From contig PJER01000001.1 in assembly GCA_002825465.1 (NCBI GenBank), positions 62,001 to 126,000 of the forward strand: a DNA stretch of 64,000 nt, read 5' to 3'. This DNA comes from Candidatus Thorarchaeota archaeon MP8T_1 (GTDB taxonomy: Archaea > Asgardarchaeota > Thorarchaeia > Thorarchaeales > Thorarchaeaceae). Below, piece after piece: positions 8,435-17,732 of this stretch (within the stretch, counting starts at the first letter, position 1; every line of letters starts with the position of its first letter). Both the position numbers and the translations under genes were made by a program. The notes beneath the pieces are model-generated. The model worked only from the letters and a program-made list of their open reading frames with translations, ran no database searches and was not told where the DNA came from.

Positions 8435-9424
8435 CTAGATGTTTATGATGACTTTTGTCACAGTTGGTTGAGCCGCGTATTCAAAAGCTTTGTTACCATC
8501 CTCAAGTTTGAATTCTTTTGTAATCAACTTCTTGACTTCGATTCTGCCTTTTGCTAGCATTTCAATGGCTTCATCAAAGGGACCTCTACTAGACCCGTAA
8601 ATAGTAAGCTCCTTTTGAACAATAATCGATGGATCAAATGTGAATTGACATCCATGCATACTCTTCAGCGAAATAATCCCACCATTTCTGACAATATCAA
8701 AGGCCATACCTATACCATCAGTATTCCCTGTTGCCTCAATGACTAGACGAGGGCCTACACCGTATGTAATCTTGCGTATAGCAGATTTCCAATCAGTTAT
8801 CCCTGCATCATATGTATGCTGAAATCCAAGCTGTCGAGCAAGTCCAAGTTGCCATTTATTTCGTCCAACAATGTGAACATTAGCTCCATGCGCATCATAC
8901 ACCTGAGCAAGAAGAAGCGCGAGTTTTCCACTACCCAAAATCGCAACAATCTCATCATCTTCAGGAGGTGCCTGTTGATAGGTTTTAATTGCAGAGGCAA
9001 GGGGTTCTACAAAAGTTGCCTCAGCTGTATCAATCCCGAGAGGTAGTGGATGGATGCAATCTGCAGGAACAGAAACATATTCAGACAGACCACCATCTCG
9101 AGTAAATCCGAGTACCTTCTTTTCCTTACAATTATGGCGAGCTCCGTTACGGCAATACCAACAACGACCACAGGAAATGTCTATGTCTGTGGTTACCAGC
9201 GTACCGGGAAGAATGTCGGGCACTGAACTTTCATGGATGACTCCTGAGAGTTCGTGTCCAAGTACTAATGGCAACTCTGCTTCATAATCACCTTTCCAAA
9301 TGGCAATATCTGTACCGCATATTCCAACAGATCGTACTTCAATTCGTACATCACCTGGCATTACTGGTGGAATAGGTGTATCAGCAAGCTGGAGTCCATC
9401 TGCAGTTAATACTAGAGATTGCAT
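8435..9424 (-). CDS. Zinc-dependent medium-chain dehydrogenase/reductase
   Basis: About 329 residues from ATG at 9424; an upstream in-frame start at 9517 would add an atypical N terminus. GroES-like catalytic domain: VGICGTD (catalytic Cys), GHELSG (catalytic His) and the structural-zinc cysteines CGRCWYCRNGARHNC. The Rossmann part has ILGSGKLALLLAQV, then a polar residue pattern at the end of strand 2 (HIVGRNKW). It is probably a sorbitol/threonine-type NAD(P)-dependent alcohol dehydrogenase in the cytoplasm; the substrate cannot be read from the sequence. It ends 12 bases before the EndoQ start on the same strand. Confidence 0.88.
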   Translation of the reverse strand: MQSLVLTADGLQLADTPIPPVMPGDVRIEVRSVGICGTDIAIWKGDYEAELPLVLGHELSGVIHESSVPDILPGTLVTTDIDISCGRCWYCRNGARHNCKEKKVLGFTRDGGLSEYVSVPADCIHPLPLGIDTAEATFVEPLASAIKTYQQAPPEDDEIVAILGSGKLALLLAQVYDAHGANVHIVGRNKWQLGLARQLGFQHTYDAGITDWKSAIRKITYGVGPRLVIEATGNTDGIGMAFDIVRNGGIISLKSMHGCQFTFDPSIIVQKELTIYGSSRGPFDEAIEMLAKGRIEVKKLITKEFKLEDGNKAFEYAAQPTVTKVIINI

Positions 9425-9570
9425 GGCGGTATAATTCCTGAGATTAGGTGGGCTTAAAATCCTTCGATGTAAGGGTGTATTTGCACAGAAAAGCATACTA
9501 CCATAAAAAGATAGCACTAGGGACTGGAGTAAATTTTACATGCATGCTGTAATAACTAAGAACTAGTACA

Positions 9571-10464
9571 ATGACTACTCCTGTAATGTTCAATCGTAGA
9601 TTAAGTAAGAGTGAAGTTAATACTTGGATCAAGTTACTTGAAGAAGAAACTGAGGTTGGATATATTGACAGAACTATCGCATCACAGTTTCTTAGACATG
9701 AAGACACAATATCATTTGTTTCATCTGTTGAAGACAATATTATTGGAGGAACAGTCATTCATAGAGATAGAATTCGTCTTGGAATGGTTTTGGCATCAGT
9801 CTCAGTTAATGAAGAATATAGAGCGAATGGAGCATATAATGTGATCAAATCATCACTCCCATTTTTCAGAACAGTTGCTATAAGAGATATTGACGCACTT
9901 ATCCCAAATGAGAAAACTGTTCATAGGATTGGATTTCCAATCTCCCTAGAACTGGACTATTGGACAAAGGATGTTCTAAACAGGATTGGATTCCAAGAGA
10001 GATCACGACTTTATTATAACGCTATTGAAGTAGCAGAAAGCCATGTACAATCAAATCCTATTCAATATGATAATTCTATAGATATTGAGAAGGCGAAGAA
10101 CCTTATCTGGGATCAAGGAAAATCTACGGGTCTTACAAATTCGCACATCTGGACCTCATTTGATTTTGCTATTGACGGGAATACACTCAGATCAGTATCG
10201 ATAGATGGTGACCTCCAAATTGTATTTAGTTATTACAAAATTGGACAAACGGGAATTGTCAGTTTTTTGGTATCAAAGGAAGAGTATTTCGACAGCGGTT
10301 TTGCCTCCAGATCCGTATCCGAAATTGTTCGAAGATCCAATGTCAATCAATTGATTTTACCACTTACAGGCGAGGGGCAAAAAGAATTCGTTCAGTCCAT
10401 AGCGGATGAATTAAGAGGGTCTCTTAAGAGCAGGACAATAACACTGATGCGGAAGAATCTGTAG
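9571..10464 (+). CDS. GNAT-like acetyltransferase family protein
   Basis: 297 residues. The first half shows a GNAT-like order: a helical start, IIGGTVIHRDRIRLG (strands 3-4), then VNEEYRANGAYNVIKSSL, which resembles the acyl-CoA loop and helix, and later VLNRIGFQERSRLYY as the terminal strands. The second half (ISIDGDLQIVFSYYKI onward) may be a second, degenerate GNAT-like domain. The acetyl acceptor is unknown. There is no strong ribosome binding site before the ATG, which would suit a leaderless transcript. It is followed 45 bases later by a beta-CASP nuclease gene. Confidence 0.6.
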   Translation: MTTPVMFNRRLSKSEVNTWIKLLEEETEVGYIDRTIASQFLRHEDTISFVSSVEDNIIGGTVIHRDRIRLGMVLASVSVNEEYRANGAYNVIKSSLPFFRTVAIRDIDALIPNEKTVHRIGFPISLELDYWTKDVLNRIGFQERSRLYYNAIEVAESHVQSNPIQYDNSIDIEKAKNLIWDQGKSTGLTNSHIWTSFDFAIDGNTLRSVSIDGDLQIVFSYYKIGQTGIVSFLVSKEEYFDSGFASRSVSEIVRRSNVNQLILPLTGEGQKEFVQSIADELRGSLKSRTITLMRKNL

Positions 10465-10509
10465 GAAACGCTTTTGTTGCCACTCGGATTTGAATTGTGA
10501 GGTAATAGC

Positions 10510-11514
10510 ATGCCCACATTGAATGTGAAAAAAGTTGGCACCGGATTTCTTTTGAAATACGGTGATGTCAGATTGGCTCTTGATACTGGAATCAAGGGTG
10601 AATCGACCCTCCTCTCACATTCACATTCAGATCATATTGGAGGATTAATGAACGCATCTCATATCATCGCTACAGCTGAAACATTCGATACATGGGGAGC
10701 TAGAGAATCCAACGCTTTCAAGAATAAGACAGAGATCAAAATTGGAGATATGTTCGGGCAGATTGGTGTGAATATCACAGCTCTAAACTCAGGCCATGTT
10801 CTTGGGTCAACAATGTTTCATCTTGAATTTACTGATGGATTGAAGGTACTTTACACTGGAGATTTTAATAATGTAGATAGTTTCATCCACAAAGCCGCTT
10901 TGCCAATTGACGCAGATGTTCTTATCACAGAGGCGACTTATGGAAAACCTGAATGGATCTTTCCTGAGAGAAGAGGTGTCTATGACAACATACTGGATAC
11001 TGCAACTGAAGTTATTGATGAGGGGCGGATTCCTATTTTCATTGCATATTCTTTAGGAAAGTCCCAAGAAGCCATTGCGCTTCTTCAAAGTGGAGGATTC
11101 AGGATAATTTCGGGAAATACAAGTATTGACAAGGTCTGCACAGTTTATAGAAAACATGGTGTCGACCTAAGACACAATACATTATCTTCCCCAGGAATTG
11201 AAGACATTCTTGAAGAAGGGGCAGTAATCGTAAGTTCCTCGCTTCAACACACACTTCGCAACATAAGAAAGGGCATCAGTAAGAAGATAGCTAAGAATCT
11301 TGAGGAAAAGATGGAAAAGTATAGCTTATCTGGATGGACACTTGGTAAGTTTAGCGAACGGGGATTTCCGCTTAGCGCGCATACAGATTTTAACGGACTT
11401 ATTGAGTTCACAAAAGCTGTAAATCCAAAAGTTGCATATGTCTTCACAGGAAATGCATCTGAGTTTTCAGACCACCTAGCAAAAGAAGGTATCAATGCAG
11501 TCCCCCTTGAATAG
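10510..11514 (+). CDS. Metallo-beta-lactamase/beta-CASP-type nuclease-like protein
   Basis: 334 residues. MBL motifs are complete: HSHSDHIGG (motif 2), GHVLGS (motif 3) and YTGDF (motif 4). EATYGKP and the late SAHTDF agree with beta-CASP motifs A and C, giving a zinc-dependent RNA or DNA nuclease of the COG1236 group. It lacks the N-terminal KH domains of the termination factor aCPSF1/FttA, so it is a shorter paralog. The next two genes follow with no gap, so they probably form an operon. Confidence 0.82.
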   Translation: MPTLNVKKVGTGFLLKYGDVRLALDTGIKGESTLLSHSHSDHIGGLMNASHIIATAETFDTWGARESNAFKNKTEIKIGDMFGQIGVNITALNSGHVLGSTMFHLEFTDGLKVLYTGDFNNVDSFIHKAALPIDADVLITEATYGKPEWIFPERRGVYDNILDTATEVIDEGRIPIFIAYSLGKSQEAIALLQSGGFRIISGNTSIDKVCTVYRKHGVDLRHNTLSSPGIEDILEEGAVIVSSSLQHTLRNIRKGISKKIAKNLEEKMEKYSLSGWTLGKFSERGFPLSAHTDFNGLIEFTKAVNPKVAYVFTGNASEFSDHLAKEGINAVPLE

Positions 11515-12057
11515 GTGATTCATTTGGAAGATTTCGAATCAGAAATGGTTGAACCAGTTCATGCATCATCATTCTTCTCTGTGTCAAAGAGTGGAGAGAT
11601 TCACGAGCAATTGAATTTTGAGTATCTCGATATGGAGGGATATTATCGAAAGGTAATTCGTGATGAGAACCTCCTTGCAGTAGAAGCTGAGAAACTCGCA
11701 GCCAATATGCAATACTTCCTAGACAAGGAGAGAGTCGAAATTAATGGACACCGTGTTAGATCACGAGTGGATTTCTGTGATATCTATCTGAAAGGAGACA
11801 CTGATGTAGTGTCAGTCATCTATCTCATTGATTTCACGGGTAAATTGGTGGTGGGAGAGAATATTATAGAGACCTGGCTGGAAGAAGAGGAGGCACCATA
11901 TGATTTTGAGATTCTTTGGAGATTTCCAATGGGAACTAAAATCATCGAAGTGGAAACAACAATGGATTATGATATTTATGACGACATTATCAGCCTTTGG
12001 GCTACCGAAGGAGATGAAGTCGGAGGTTATGAAAAGATTGTTTTCAAATTATCATAG
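11515..12057 (+). CDS. Conserved-looking unknown protein, acidic
   Basis: 180 residues. GTG start immediately follows the TAG of the nuclease gene, and the next gene's GTG follows its own TAG, so translation is probably coupled across all three. The protein is acidic and beta-rich (VDFCDIYLKGDTDVVSVIYL, KIIEVETTMDYDIYD) with no signal peptide or membrane segment. I do not recognise a family. Position suggests a role linked to the upstream nuclease or the downstream DUF131 protein. Confidence 0.7.
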   Translation: MIHLEDFESEMVEPVHASSFFSVSKSGEIHEQLNFEYLDMEGYYRKVIRDENLLAVEAEKLAANMQYFLDKERVEINGHRVRSRVDFCDIYLKGDTDVVSVIYLIDFTGKLVVGENIIETWLEEEEAPYDFEILWRFPMGTKIIEVETTMDYDIYDDIISLWATEGDEVGGYEKIVFKLS

Positions 12058-12315
12058 GTGAAACAAATGCAATCAACATTACTTCTGAGTTTAGGATGGG
12101 TCCTTTTGTTCTTAGGTATCATTCTAATTTGCCTTTACGCCATTTCAGGATTTCAAGAGTCCTTTTCGGATGAAACAGAAACGCAAACTCAAAGTAAAGG
12201 TATTATTTTCTTAGGACCAATTCCAATAGTATGGGGATATGGGAAGAAGGGATGGATGATTGCAGGAATTCTTGCAGTGGTTTTCTTACTAATCTGGATT
12301 GTTTTCTTTATGTGA
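12058..12315 (+). CDS. DUF131 family small membrane protein
   Basis: 85 residues with two hydrophobic helices (about 9-29 and 64-83). Between them is the family-like segment GIIFLGPIPIVWGYGKKG. This arrangement, helix then a GPIPIV loop then helix, is characteristic of the archaeal DUF131 integral membrane family, whose function is unknown. It starts at GTG immediately after the preceding stop, so it is the last gene of a coupled set. Confidence 0.8.
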   Translation: MKQMQSTLLLSLGWVLLFLGIILICLYAISGFQESFSDETETQTQSKGIIFLGPIPIVWGYGKKGWMIAGILAVVFLLIWIVFFM

Positions 12316-12427
12316 AATGTCAGATTATATGAATAGATAAAGCAAATTACCGAAATAGAGTGTATTACCTATGCGATACCAATCCTCATAGACAGATAAA
12401 ACTCATAATTTTGTGGAGAATCTGACA

Positions 12428-12688
12428 ATGTTATTCATTTGCATGTCATGTGGAAAATCAACAGTAGATATCGATATGGTCCTTGAGGGACAATGTAGCT
12501 GTGGATGTTCTCATTTCCACTTAGTATCCGAAGATCGTTCAGAACTGCCAAAAGCTCTTGACGCAAAAGAGGAAATTCGCAGAGATTTGCATCGATGGCT
12601 CGATCTCAACCTTGATTCGATGTCACCAGACCTTATTGGAAACATTAGTGTTAAATTCGAAATAGAAAGAGATAATCTAACATCCTAA
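12428..12688 (+). CDS. Small Zn-ribbon protein (COG3364/DUF2072-like)
   Basis: 86 residues from ATG at 12428; GGAG ten bases upstream favours this over GTG at 12413. The N terminus has a zinc ribbon, CMSCGKSTVDIDM followed by CSCGC, and the rest is a charged helical tail. The pattern CxxCG, a hydrophobic stretch, then CxCG resembles archaeal Zn-ribbon proteins of the DUF2072 type, but the match is tentative. It converges with the helicase gene and overlaps its stop by four bases. A likely promoter element, CAGATAAAAC, lies just upstream. Confidence 0.65.
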   Translation: MLFICMSCGKSTVDIDMVLEGQCSCGCSHFHLVSEDRSELPKALDAKEEIRRDLHRWLDLNLDSMSPDLIGNISVKFEIERDNLTS

Positions 12689-15333
12689 TTTGCTGAATTA
12701 GTAGATTCATCCTTATTATCAATATTCTCCAGAGGCCGTTCAATCCGAGCTATTTGACCATCTATCTCTACACTAAGATCGGTCTTTCCTGCGACATTTG
12801 CAATTCGTTGCACTGCTTTGAGATTATGAATGAGAGAATCAAGCCAGGAGAAGAGGTCTCCGGGATATGCCCAAAGTTCGAATTTATCATGAAGTCTTGC
12901 TGCAAGACCAGATGGATTCAATCCCTCTTCTCGTCTATCAACCAGCCAGCGGCCAAGTTTGATCTTTCCGTGGTCACACTCTGGAAAGTCTCGACAACCA
13001 CAATTAAAGAAGGTCGTAGTCCATTTTCCAAAGACCTCAAACACCCATTGAGGAAGTCTACCAGCACCACTCTTTGGTCGACTGACATCGCTTATCTCGG
13101 CAAATACTCCAGAGAATAAGCGAGTAGGCATATGTGTTCGAAAAGCAGAGTTAATCTCTTCCTGCATTTTATTACTTAGATAGACATTCTCGAAAGGTTC
13201 GAGCATGATAGCAATGTCAATGACATCAAATGATGCAGTTAGTTTCATCACTTCCAGACCCATGCTCGGACTAAGAAATGACAGGGATGTTGCTTTACCT
13301 AATTCTGTAGGATGCGCTCCTCCTTCCTTGACTCTGATCATGTGAGTCTTCACGAGATGCTTCAATGCTTCAGAGGGAGGGACAGACATTGATAACATTC
13401 GCATGTATGTTCTCGCAACTGATTTTAGATCAACAAGACCTGTTGAGCAGATTGTTGCAAGTATCTGTTCTGCAGAGGTCTCTTTGTCAGCAAATGGTTC
13501 TACATCTTCAATAATCCCATTGAGTAATTTTACTGCAATCTCGTCCTCATAGCCATCTTGTCCACTATGATATTTCCGTTCAGGTTGAACAATGATGTAT
13601 ACCTTACCGCGATCATGTTTACCAAGTCTTCCCGCTCTTCCAAGCATCTGCTCAAATTCAGCAGTAGAGAGCCAGTCAGCTCCCATAGCTAACGATTCAA
13701 AGACAACCTGTGAAGCTGGAAGGTCCACTCCAGCACCAAGAGCTGCAGTGGTAACTACACATGCATACCTCTGTTTTTCAAACTGGTGCTCTATACTTCT
13801 TCGTTTATTGTAGGAGAGCCCTCCATGATAAACCGTGCTAGACACTCCATGTTCTCGTAACCAGTCATTCAATGCCTGAGCTCTTCTTCGCGAATATGTG
13901 AATACAATAGACTGACCCTTATTGTTCGTACTGCTAATATGCCGAAACTCAGTTGTCACAAGTCTTCGAATGATATTTCTCTTTTCTTCATCACTACGAG
14001 CAAAGACAAGATGCCGCTCCAAAGGGACAGGACGTCCTTCAAATTCGACAAGCTTCAATCCTAATTCCTTGGCGAGAACATCAGGAGAACCAACTGTTGC
14101 GGATAATGCTAGATATTGAGCCTTGGGATAGTGAAATCGCATTCTTGTAAGAATTCCATCCAGTTCAGGACCTCTCTCAGGATCTGAAAGATTTTGAATC
14201 TCATCAATTATCACAGTGCCTACATCTCCAAGGTCTTTCGTATTACCTGATCTAAAGAGTAGGTCCAGAGCCTCGTAGGTCGCACAGACAATGTTAGCTT
14301 TTGAAATATCAGTATCAATTATTGGTTTTCCCTCTTTTCCTACATCAATTCTTGACATGCCAACTTTGATGCCAGTTCTGAGACCAAGGGGTTTGTATCG
14401 CTTTCTGAAAGTATTGTACTTTTCATTTGTTAATGCGACTAAGGGCGACATGTAGATCATCTTCTTTCCCCGCATGGCTTTTGGGACTCCAGCTAACTCG
14501 CCAAGAAGAGTTTTCCCTGAAGATGTTGAGGAAACTATTAGCAGATTTTTATCTTTGAAGAGACCGGAAAGGACTGTTTTTTTCTGTATAGGAAGAAGAC
14601 TTTCTAGGCCTACATCGTATAGTATATTCTTGAACTCATTCGGAATTGGAAGATCTTGTATGTCTTTCTTTGTGCTAAGTTCCTGTGCTCTTATTGTATC
14701 AACCAATGTGAGATCAGGTTCGCTTGTTGGGTCAAAACCAGGTGTGAGCATTTCGATCATCCTAGGGATGGATTTGACTCTGGTAACCTGTCGCTCTAAT
14801 TGGTTCATCATTGTACGAGACATTGTTATGCCTAAGGTCTTCAATTCTGTCTTCAAATCAGACTGGGCACACGACGTACAGGCGACCTGGTCTATAGTAA
14901 TCTTGACTGCATTCCGTTTTGTTAAAACAGTAAGACGATCCGCACGAAGACAATGTTGACATGTAGGAACTACACGAGGTTCGACCGATTGAATTCCCGC
15001 TAGGTATGTCTTGATATCTTTGAGGATATCCGGTTTTTGTTCACGAGGAATAATGATACTTTTCGCTTTTCTCAAGATGTCGTTTGCTTCCTTAGGAACC
15101 TGCATGTAGACAGGTTTATTGTACTTTACAAACCAGAAACGTTTGATCTCTATCAATCCAGATTGACGATACCCAAATTCAATCATTCCTCCAAGTGCAG
15201 AACGTTGGCGATCACGTAGAACATCAGAGAAAATGTCTACTCTAATTGCATGCTCTTGTTTACTTGACCTTAATACAACTGCATATGGCTTAGCTAGCCG
15301 TTTTTGAATATCTGCATCAGCAATTTCTGACAA
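12685..15333 (-). CDS. Archaea-specific Ski2-like superfamily II helicase (COG1202/ASH-Ski2)
   Basis: 882 residues. Order: an N-terminal extension with a zinc finger (CQHC about 125-128, CTSC about 152-155), a RecA1 domain with Walker A SSTSSGKT (about 268-275), DEIQ Walker B and SAT, then a RecA2 domain with VYHGG, TTAALGAGVDLP and QMLGRAGR. The C-terminal region carries a second Cys/His cluster, CGCRDFPECDH. This layout matches the archaea-only COG1202 group (ASH-Ski2), which has been linked to the aCPSF1 RNA nuclease and the exosome. It lies 48 bases behind two unrecognised genes on the same strand. Confidence 0.9.
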   Translation of the reverse strand: MSEIADADIQKRLAKPYAVVLRSSKQEHAIRVDIFSDVLRDRQRSALGGMIEFGYRQSGLIEIKRFWFVKYNKPVYMQVPKEANDILRKAKSIIIPREQKPDILKDIKTYLAGIQSVEPRVVPTCQHCLRADRLTVLTKRNAVKITIDQVACTSCAQSDLKTELKTLGITMSRTMMNQLERQVTRVKSIPRMIEMLTPGFDPTSEPDLTLVDTIRAQELSTKKDIQDLPIPNEFKNILYDVGLESLLPIQKKTVLSGLFKDKNLLIVSSTSSGKTLLGELAGVPKAMRGKKMIYMSPLVALTNEKYNTFRKRYKPLGLRTGIKVGMSRIDVGKEGKPIIDTDISKANIVCATYEALDLLFRSGNTKDLGDVGTVIIDEIQNLSDPERGPELDGILTRMRFHYPKAQYLALSATVGSPDVLAKELGLKLVEFEGRPVPLERHLVFARSDEEKRNIIRRLVTTEFRHISSTNNKGQSIVFTYSRRRAQALNDWLREHGVSSTVYHGGLSYNKRRSIEHQFEKQRYACVVTTAALGAGVDLPASQVVFESLAMGADWLSTAEFEQMLGRAGRLGKHDRGKVYIIVQPERKYHSGQDGYEDEIAVKLLNGIIEDVEPFADKETSAEQILATICSTGLVDLKSVARTYMRMLSMSVPPSEALKHLVKTHMIRVKEGGAHPTELGKATSLSFLSPSMGLEVMKLTASFDVIDIAIMLEPFENVYLSNKMQEEINSAFRTHMPTRLFSGVFAEISDVSRPKSGAGRLPQWVFEVFGKWTTTFFNCGCRDFPECDHGKIKLGRWLVDRREEGLNPSGLAARLHDKFELWAYPGDLFSWLDSLIHNLKAVQRIANVAGKTDLSVEIDGQIARIERPLENIDNKDESTNSAN

Positions 15334-15381
15334 ATTTCCTCATCATGGAGAGAACCGAAGTCCAAAAGACAGTTGTGGTTC

Positions 15382-16155
15382 TCATATCTCAAAGATGAAT
15401 TTCTCCCGCTCCTTATCAATTACGTTGAGCGTACGTTCATATTCAGCTGCAATCGCTTCCATGCCAGTCTTTGAATCTTGACCTGCCTTCTCAACAATCA
15501 TCCAATCGGACATGATTTCTATATCAGAAAAACTAGTAAATTTAGAAAATGGAGCAGCAAGTACTTTGGTTCGTTCAGTTTGTTGACGTACAAGTTTAGG
15601 GAAATTCTCTGCAAAAGGACGATAGATTGGACCGTTTGCACCACCAAGTATGAACTTTGCTCTTTGTGCTCCAGAAACATGTGATACTTTGATACGTTTG
15701 TACATTTCCTCATAATGAATAGTTTGAGGTATATTAGCTTCTACTTTAACAGTAGCAACAGTATCGCCTGATAGTACATTGCCTCGTTCAGCTACTAGAT
15801 TACGAATAAGTGTGACAATTTCCTCCATTTTTCTTGTTCCTAGAGGGTCAATCACCTCAGGGGTGACAATGTCAACTTGCGGAAGTGGTTCATCGTATCG
15901 AAGCTGAGTAGGATCGAACATTAAACATGAGATTGGTTCGAGTACATCAATTTGAATCCCATTCTTTGAAGCCACTCCTTTGAAAATACCAGGCCCTATC
16001 AACATCGAATAGACATCAGTACTGCGAATTATGGACCACAACTGAGAAGACAAAATCAAAACTTTTCCACTTAGATCAGCACCTCGAAAGGCTCCGACTG
16101 AGAAATCATAGGTCTCAATTTCAATCAACCAATAGAGTGGTGAAGGGGGATTCAT
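15382..16155 (-). CDS. Unrecognised protein B, coupled to the 16152 gene and upstream of the helicase
   Basis: 257 residues with no signal peptide or membrane helix. It begins with alternating strands (LYWLIEIETYDFSVGAF, GKVLILSSQLWSII) and ends in a charged helix. The C-terminal half is rich in Lys and Phe (KFILGGANGPIYRPF). Its ATG overlaps the stop of the upstream gene by four bases (ATGA), so translation is coupled. The Ski2-like helicase gene starts 48 bases downstream. I do not recognise a family. A role with the helicase is inference from location only. Confidence 0.75.
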   Translation of the reverse strand: MNPPSPLYWLIEIETYDFSVGAFRGADLSGKVLILSSQLWSIIRSTDVYSMLIGPGIFKGVASKNGIQIDVLEPISCLMFDPTQLRYDEPLPQVDIVTPEVIDPLGTRKMEEIVTLIRNLVAERGNVLSGDTVATVKVEANIPQTIHYEEMYKRIKVSHVSGAQRAKFILGGANGPIYRPFAENFPKLVRQQTERTKVLAAPFSKFTSFSDIEIMSDWMIVEKAGQDSKTGMEAIAAEYERTLNVIDKEREKFIFEI

Positions 16156-17363
16156 ATTGATTTCTCCTCCTTGTATACATTGAGATCGATGAAATCATGG
16201 ATTATCTCGATTGAGAGAGCATCTCTCTCTGATGGCATTGCATCCGAGAGTTTCTGGTTAGCGTCACTAACAGATTCTTCCAAAGAGACTTCGGAGAGAT
16301 CAAATCGAGCAATAATTTCTGCAAAGCATTTCTGAACATATTCAGGCGCATCATTTCCTTGATATTTCAGAACTCGAATGACTCTCGCAATATGCTCTGA
16401 AATGAATTCCTTTCTATCATCACCCTTTCGTCGTCCACCTAATTTGATGTCGCGTTCTAGATAATCAAATGGCGATGACATATCTGGTTCAGCTTTATTC
16501 CCACGAGTAGAAGCAGTACCAATGTCAACATATGGTGTACGATCACCTCTGCCAGTTTGAGATTTAGGAACCATATGAAGGAGCAAATGTGCTACTGCAC
16601 GAGGAGTCAATTCTTCTAATGGTTGTCCTAGTTCTTCAATCAAGGTGTCAACTCGCTTTATTGAAGAATCTATAGTGAATGAATCAGAGGCAAGATTCAT
16701 TGCTTGTCTTAGTAATCTAAAAAGTGCTTGATTTCGTTTCTGAATTTGTTTGAATTTACCATTCAAAGTGTTCGGATTCCATTTAGTGATTGCTTGCCCA
16801 AAAGCGGTAATGACATCTGCACTAGTGGATTTTACATGATCTTTCTTCCACTCTTCAGTCAATGGCAGAATCACTATTTCTGCAAGCTTCACTCTTTCAG
16901 CAATTATCGAAAGAGCTTGTTCTACCTCAAATCGGCTATCGTCAATTGCATCTTCAAGATTTGACAGACTTCTCACTTTGACTTCCAGTTGTCGTGTAAA
17001 TCTCCCATGAATATGAGATATCCAACGACCTTCATCGAGAGCATACACCATTACATTACCAGGAAGATTTGGTACAGCCTCTCCAACTGAAGCACGCCTT
17101 GATAGTTCTGCGGTAAACAGACTTACTGCTTGTCGTAGAGACATTATCCCATCCATATTAATGAGATAAGCAATGATTGCTATTTCATGTGGGCATGATA
17201 ATTCATCGGATACCTTTCTTGCATCTGCATCAGGGACTCGTTTCACTCGCTCCTGTAGATTTGCATATGTTTCAGCGAATTCCTGAATCAACCTCTGACG
17301 ACTTTCAACTGCAAGCTTCTGTATGTCAGTTTCAGGTAACACGTTTACAAATCCTCTCGTCAA
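16152..17363 (-). CDS. Unrecognised protein A, first gene of the helicase run
   Basis: 403 residues, largely alpha-helical and soluble. It has a helical N-terminal third (ETYANLQERVKRVPDADARK), a middle part with LAEIVILPLTEEWKKD, a glycine/arginine linker near residue 310 (KLGGRRKGDDRKE) and a helical C terminus. No known catalytic motif is evident. It overlaps the next gene by four bases. A perfect 6-bp palindrome sits about 50 bases before the start. Function unknown; its pairing with the gene at 15382 suggests that the two products form a complex. Confidence 0.75.
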   Translation of the reverse strand: MTRGFVNVLPETDIQKLAVESRQRLIQEFAETYANLQERVKRVPDADARKVSDELSCPHEIAIIAYLINMDGIMSLRQAVSLFTAELSRRASVGEAVPNLPGNVMVYALDEGRWISHIHGRFTRQLEVKVRSLSNLEDAIDDSRFEVEQALSIIAERVKLAEIVILPLTEEWKKDHVKSTSADVITAFGQAITKWNPNTLNGKFKQIQKRNQALFRLLRQAMNLASDSFTIDSSIKRVDTLIEELGQPLEELTPRAVAHLLLHMVPKSQTGRGDRTPYVDIGTASTRGNKAEPDMSSPFDYLERDIKLGGRRKGDDRKEFISEHIARVIRVLKYQGNDAPEYVQKCFAEIIARFDLSEVSLEESVSDANQKLSDAMPSERDALSIEIIHDFIDLNVYKEEKSI

Positions 17364-17414
17364 TCAAAAATGCTGTCCACTAGAGAATAGCAGTGATGAA
17401 TCAACGAGATACTA

Positions 17415-17427
17415 AATAACGGTTATT
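17415..17427. promoter_or_regulatory. Palindrome upstream of the 16152 gene
   Basis: AATAAC-G-GTTATT, a perfect 6-bp inverted repeat with a one-base centre, 52-64 bases before the ATG at 17363. AT-rich with TATTTAG on the minus strand, so it may overlap the promoter. Candidate operator. Confidence 0.3.
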
Positions 17428-17469
17428 CGTACCTAACCATTCAATAAATGCAAGAGAATTGTCTCTTCA

Positions 17470-17670
17470 TCATAGTCCTAATGACAAGAGTAAGAAGTGA
17501 ATTCCAAATCCAAAGAAGATTGATCCTAAAATCCCTGAAAAAGCTACTTTCGCTCTTGATAGATGTCGTCCATGTTCAATATGTACCACTAGCCAACCAA
17601 TAGCAAAAATTCCAAAGAATAGGAATATGGCTGAGAAAAGTAGGAAGTTGCTTTCAAAGCTCTGTAGCAT
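17470..17670 (-). CDS. Small two-helix membrane protein
   Basis: 66 residues with two hydrophobic helices (about 8-31 and 42-64) joined by a short basic/His loop (HIEHGRHLSRAK). That topology and the plausible start (GAGG-containing leader) support a real small membrane protein. No family is recognised. It lies between two unknown genes on the same strand. Confidence 0.6.
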   Translation of the reverse strand: MLQSFESNFLLFSAIFLFFGIFAIGWLVVHIEHGRHLSRAKVAFSGILGSIFFGFGIHFLLLSLGL

Positions 17671-17732
17671 TTCATTCGCCTCTTTGTTTCTGTAGGGGGC
17701 TCTTTCGTTTCGAAATTAAAGATATCGGTCAG

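Noticed and set aside
14474..14959. A 161-codon plus-strand frame opposite the Ski2-like helicase gene.
   Set aside because: Antisense to conserved helicase motifs, with no ribosome binding site.
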